A stretch of 15,739 bases of DNA, from assembly GCA_003646995.1 (NCBI GenBank), contig QMLZ01000047.1, forward strand, positions 1-15,739, given 5' to 3'. The notes under the pieces are model-generated. The model was not told where the DNA came from and made no database searches. It saw only the letters and a list, made by a program, of their open reading frames with translations. The translations under genes and the position numbers were made by a program. This stretch comes from Deltaproteobacteria bacterium. Its GTDB lineage: Bacteria > Desulfobacterota > DSM-4660 > Desulfatiglandales > Desulfatiglandaceae. Shown piece by piece: positions 14,399-15,739 of this stretch. Numbering within the stretch: the first letter of the stretch is position 1; every line of letters begins with the position of its first letter.

Positions 14399-15567
14399 GT
14401 AAAAAGAAAAAGTCGAGGAAAATGCGTTCCACTGCGCAGAGCCTAACACCTGAACAAGAGGCCGTTGTATCCTCGCTGGTTGCGTCACTTCCTAGCGCAG
14501 ACGCCCAACAAGTAATATCCCAACTTTCTTCACCCTTGGTTGCAAGAGCTTTTTTGGAAAAACTCACACCTAAGGATGAAACCGTCATTGAGGTGGTTCT
14601 GGTTGTCTCTGAGGCCTTTCCTCAAAAAGAAGTGCAAAAAGCTGCGCGCAAGCTCCTGTTTAAATTGAAAACCAGGGGTTACAAAGTCCCCGAGATAAAG
14701 AAAGACCTCGACAGCGGTCCAATTATAAAACCTGTCATGGAAGAAAAGCCCGAGGCCTTGCTGGGTAGTTACGATCCTGCAGGAACGAGGGGCGTAATGG
14801 TGGCCATACCTCGCTTTCCAAAGGGTTTTGACGTTGCAATGGGTGTAATAAGCGAGGCGCAAGGGATGCTAGAGTTCTTTTATGGGGCCTACAGCAAAAA
14901 GGGATTGAAAGAATTCAAGCAGGCCCTTCAACAAAGCGACGAAATGACAATGGTAGAGACCTCTCTGGATCATGCAGCAACTGTCCTTGAAAAGGCTTAC
15001 GAGGCAAACAAAGAAGCCTCAAATGACGCAGTCAAGGGCTACGCAGAGTTTCGCTCCCTATTGCTTGATAAGGCCAACCTACTTGGTCATCCTCCCATTT
15101 ATGAGTCTGTTCCTGAAAGTGATATAGATACTGGTTTAGTGACAGAAACCAATCTCGAAAGACTTTTCTCTCATCCCTTGATGAATTCCTTCATAATTAG
15201 CAATGAAAAGTTCCCTGACCTAGTTGATGAAATATCAAAACTGGATGACAGCCCCATCTACCTGACTGAAGAACAAAAGTCGGAGCGGAGAAAAGAGATC
15301 GAACAAAAGTGGCTGACCGAGAACATCACCTTGGAAGAAAGACAGCAACTGAAATATCGCCTTGAAGAGATGGCATATGTGCTGTGGAAAAAAGAAGAGC
15401 AGGAATTGGCCCGAATTGCGTTGGCAGCGGCCAAGATAATCGAAGAAGAAAAGAATATTGTGCTAGATTATCTCTTCACCAGGACCCTTTCACTTGCCCT
15501 TGGTGAGCCAGATGATACAGAAAAAGATACTGAGGAAGACTCGGACTCGCTAATCATTAGCCCATAG
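14395..15567 (+). CDS. Uncharacterised 390-aa protein coupled to PyrR
   Basis: I do not recognise this protein. Its ATG overlaps the PyrR stop (ATGA), so it depends on PyrR translation. The N-terminus is a lysine-rich patch (residues 2-10, KKKKSRK) followed by helical segments at about 17-95 (SLTPEQEAVVSSLVASLPSA, then EVQKAARKLLFKLKTRGYKV) that look like HEAT-type helical repeats. A middle part has VMVAIPRFPKGFDVAMGVISE, possibly a beta/alpha core. Next comes a long helical stretch of charged residues (about 295-365, with many Glu, Lys and Arg). The C-terminus is strongly acidic (EPDDTEKDTEEDSDS). There is no signal peptide or membrane helix, so it should be cytosolic. The basic start and acidic end could suit nucleic-acid or ribosome binding, but that is a guess. 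Confidence 0.8.
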   Translation: MSKKKKSRKMRSTAQSLTPEQEAVVSSLVASLPSADAQQVISQLSSPLVARAFLEKLTPKDETVIEVVLVVSEAFPQKEVQKAARKLLFKLKTRGYKVPEIKKDLDSGPIIKPVMEEKPEALLGSYDPAGTRGVMVAIPRFPKGFDVAMGVISEAQGMLEFFYGAYSKKGLKEFKQALQQSDEMTMVETSLDHAATVLEKAYEANKEASNDAVKGYAEFRSLLLDKANLLGHPPIYESVPESDIDTGLVTETNLERLFSHPLMNSFIISNEKFPDLVDEISKLDDSPIYLTEEQKSERRKEIEQKWLTENITLEERQQLKYRLEEMAYVLWKKEEQELARIALAAAKIIEEEKNIVLDYLFTRTLSLALGEPDDTEKDTEEDSDSLIISP

Positions 15568-15587
15568 AATTTTCCGAACCAGATTTT

Positions 15588-15665
15588 GAATATCGAATGT
15601 CGAATTTCGAACCGCAAAATTTCAACGTAATTCCTTCTACATTCGATATTCATTATTCGAAATTC
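15588..15665. repeat. AT-rich palindromic intergenic repeat (ATTCGA type)
   Basis: GAATATCGAATGT (15588-15600) is the exact reverse complement of 15639-15651, and GAATTTCGAA (15602-15611) is the exact reverse complement of 15656-15665. The order A-B-A'-B' is not a simple nested hairpin. The units share the core TTCGA/TCGAA. It lies 20 bp after the uncharacterised gene; I see no T-run typical of a terminator. Confidence 0.65.
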
Positions 15666-15713
15666 TACGGTTTTATTGGCTCCAGTTCACATCACCCCCC
15701 AAAGGAGGTCAAG

Positions 15714-15739
15714 ATGGCTGCAACGATCAATGTCAGAAC
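15714..15739 (+). CDS. Start of a further gene, truncated by the window edge
   Basis: ATG 15714 has a near-perfect Shine-Dalgarno sequence, AAAGGAGG (15701-15708), 5 nt upstream. Only MAATINVR and two more bases are visible, too little for identification. The strong ribosome site suggests a well-expressed protein. Confidence 0.6.

Noticed and set aside
1..15739. A defence island, CRISPR array, prophage or insertion sequence.
   Set aside because: No repeat-spacer structure, transposase, integrase, nuclease or toxin motif was seen on either strand.

Overview
The window reads as a stretch of Desulfobacterota-like ('deltaproteobacterial') chromosome. The reasons are a Gram-negative layout with moderate GC, a zinc/NtrC-type sensor kinase and sigma-54 response-regulator pair, an rnc / Elp3-like radical SAM / era operon, three different radical SAM enzymes (a habit of anaerobes), and AT-rich palindromic repeats between genes. 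This assignment is inference, since no marker was searched. There are no rRNA, tRNA, CRISPR or insertion-sequence genes.

Layout. (1) Positions 1-1088 (minus) hold the N-terminal 362 codons of a protein with the layout of the diaminopimelate decarboxylase/alanine-racemase barrel but without its PLP lysine; it runs off the left edge. (2) A divergent plus-strand pair follows: a secreted DUF4412-like protein and a divergent PurD-like ATP-grasp ligase. (3) A convergent minus-strand radical SAM gene lies beyond a palindromic element; its promoter appears to give a leaderless mRNA. (4) Next come a plus-strand histidine kinase, with an 8-codon leader ORF overlapping its start, and its sigma-54 response regulator. 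(5) Positions 7677-7973 are the most interesting part: two near-identical 18-bp palindromes, a consensus sigma-54 promoter, and a rho-independent terminator about 75 bp further on, with no room for a protein. This predicts a sigma-54-dependent small RNA of about 78 nt controlled by the neighbouring regulator, the same arrangement as luxO and Qrr in Vibrio. (6) The minus-strand operon rnc, Elp3-like radical SAM, era follows, each pair overlapping by ATGA. (7) A divergent APC-superfamily permease with a cytoplasmic tail is next. (8) A convergent minus-strand SPL-like (COG1533-type) radical SAM protein ends in QLSLF, the consensus beta-clamp-binding peptide. (9) PyrR is translationally coupled to a 390-aa protein of unknown function, followed by a palindromic repeat and the first codons of another gene.

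How they work together. The rnc-era operon is a ribosome and RNA-maturation unit, into which an Elp3-like enzyme with a KH-like tail fits as a tRNA or RNA modification partner. The kinase, regulator and sRNA form a self-contained signalling cassette. The other genes look like independent transcription units, each with a recognisable sigma-70-type promoter.
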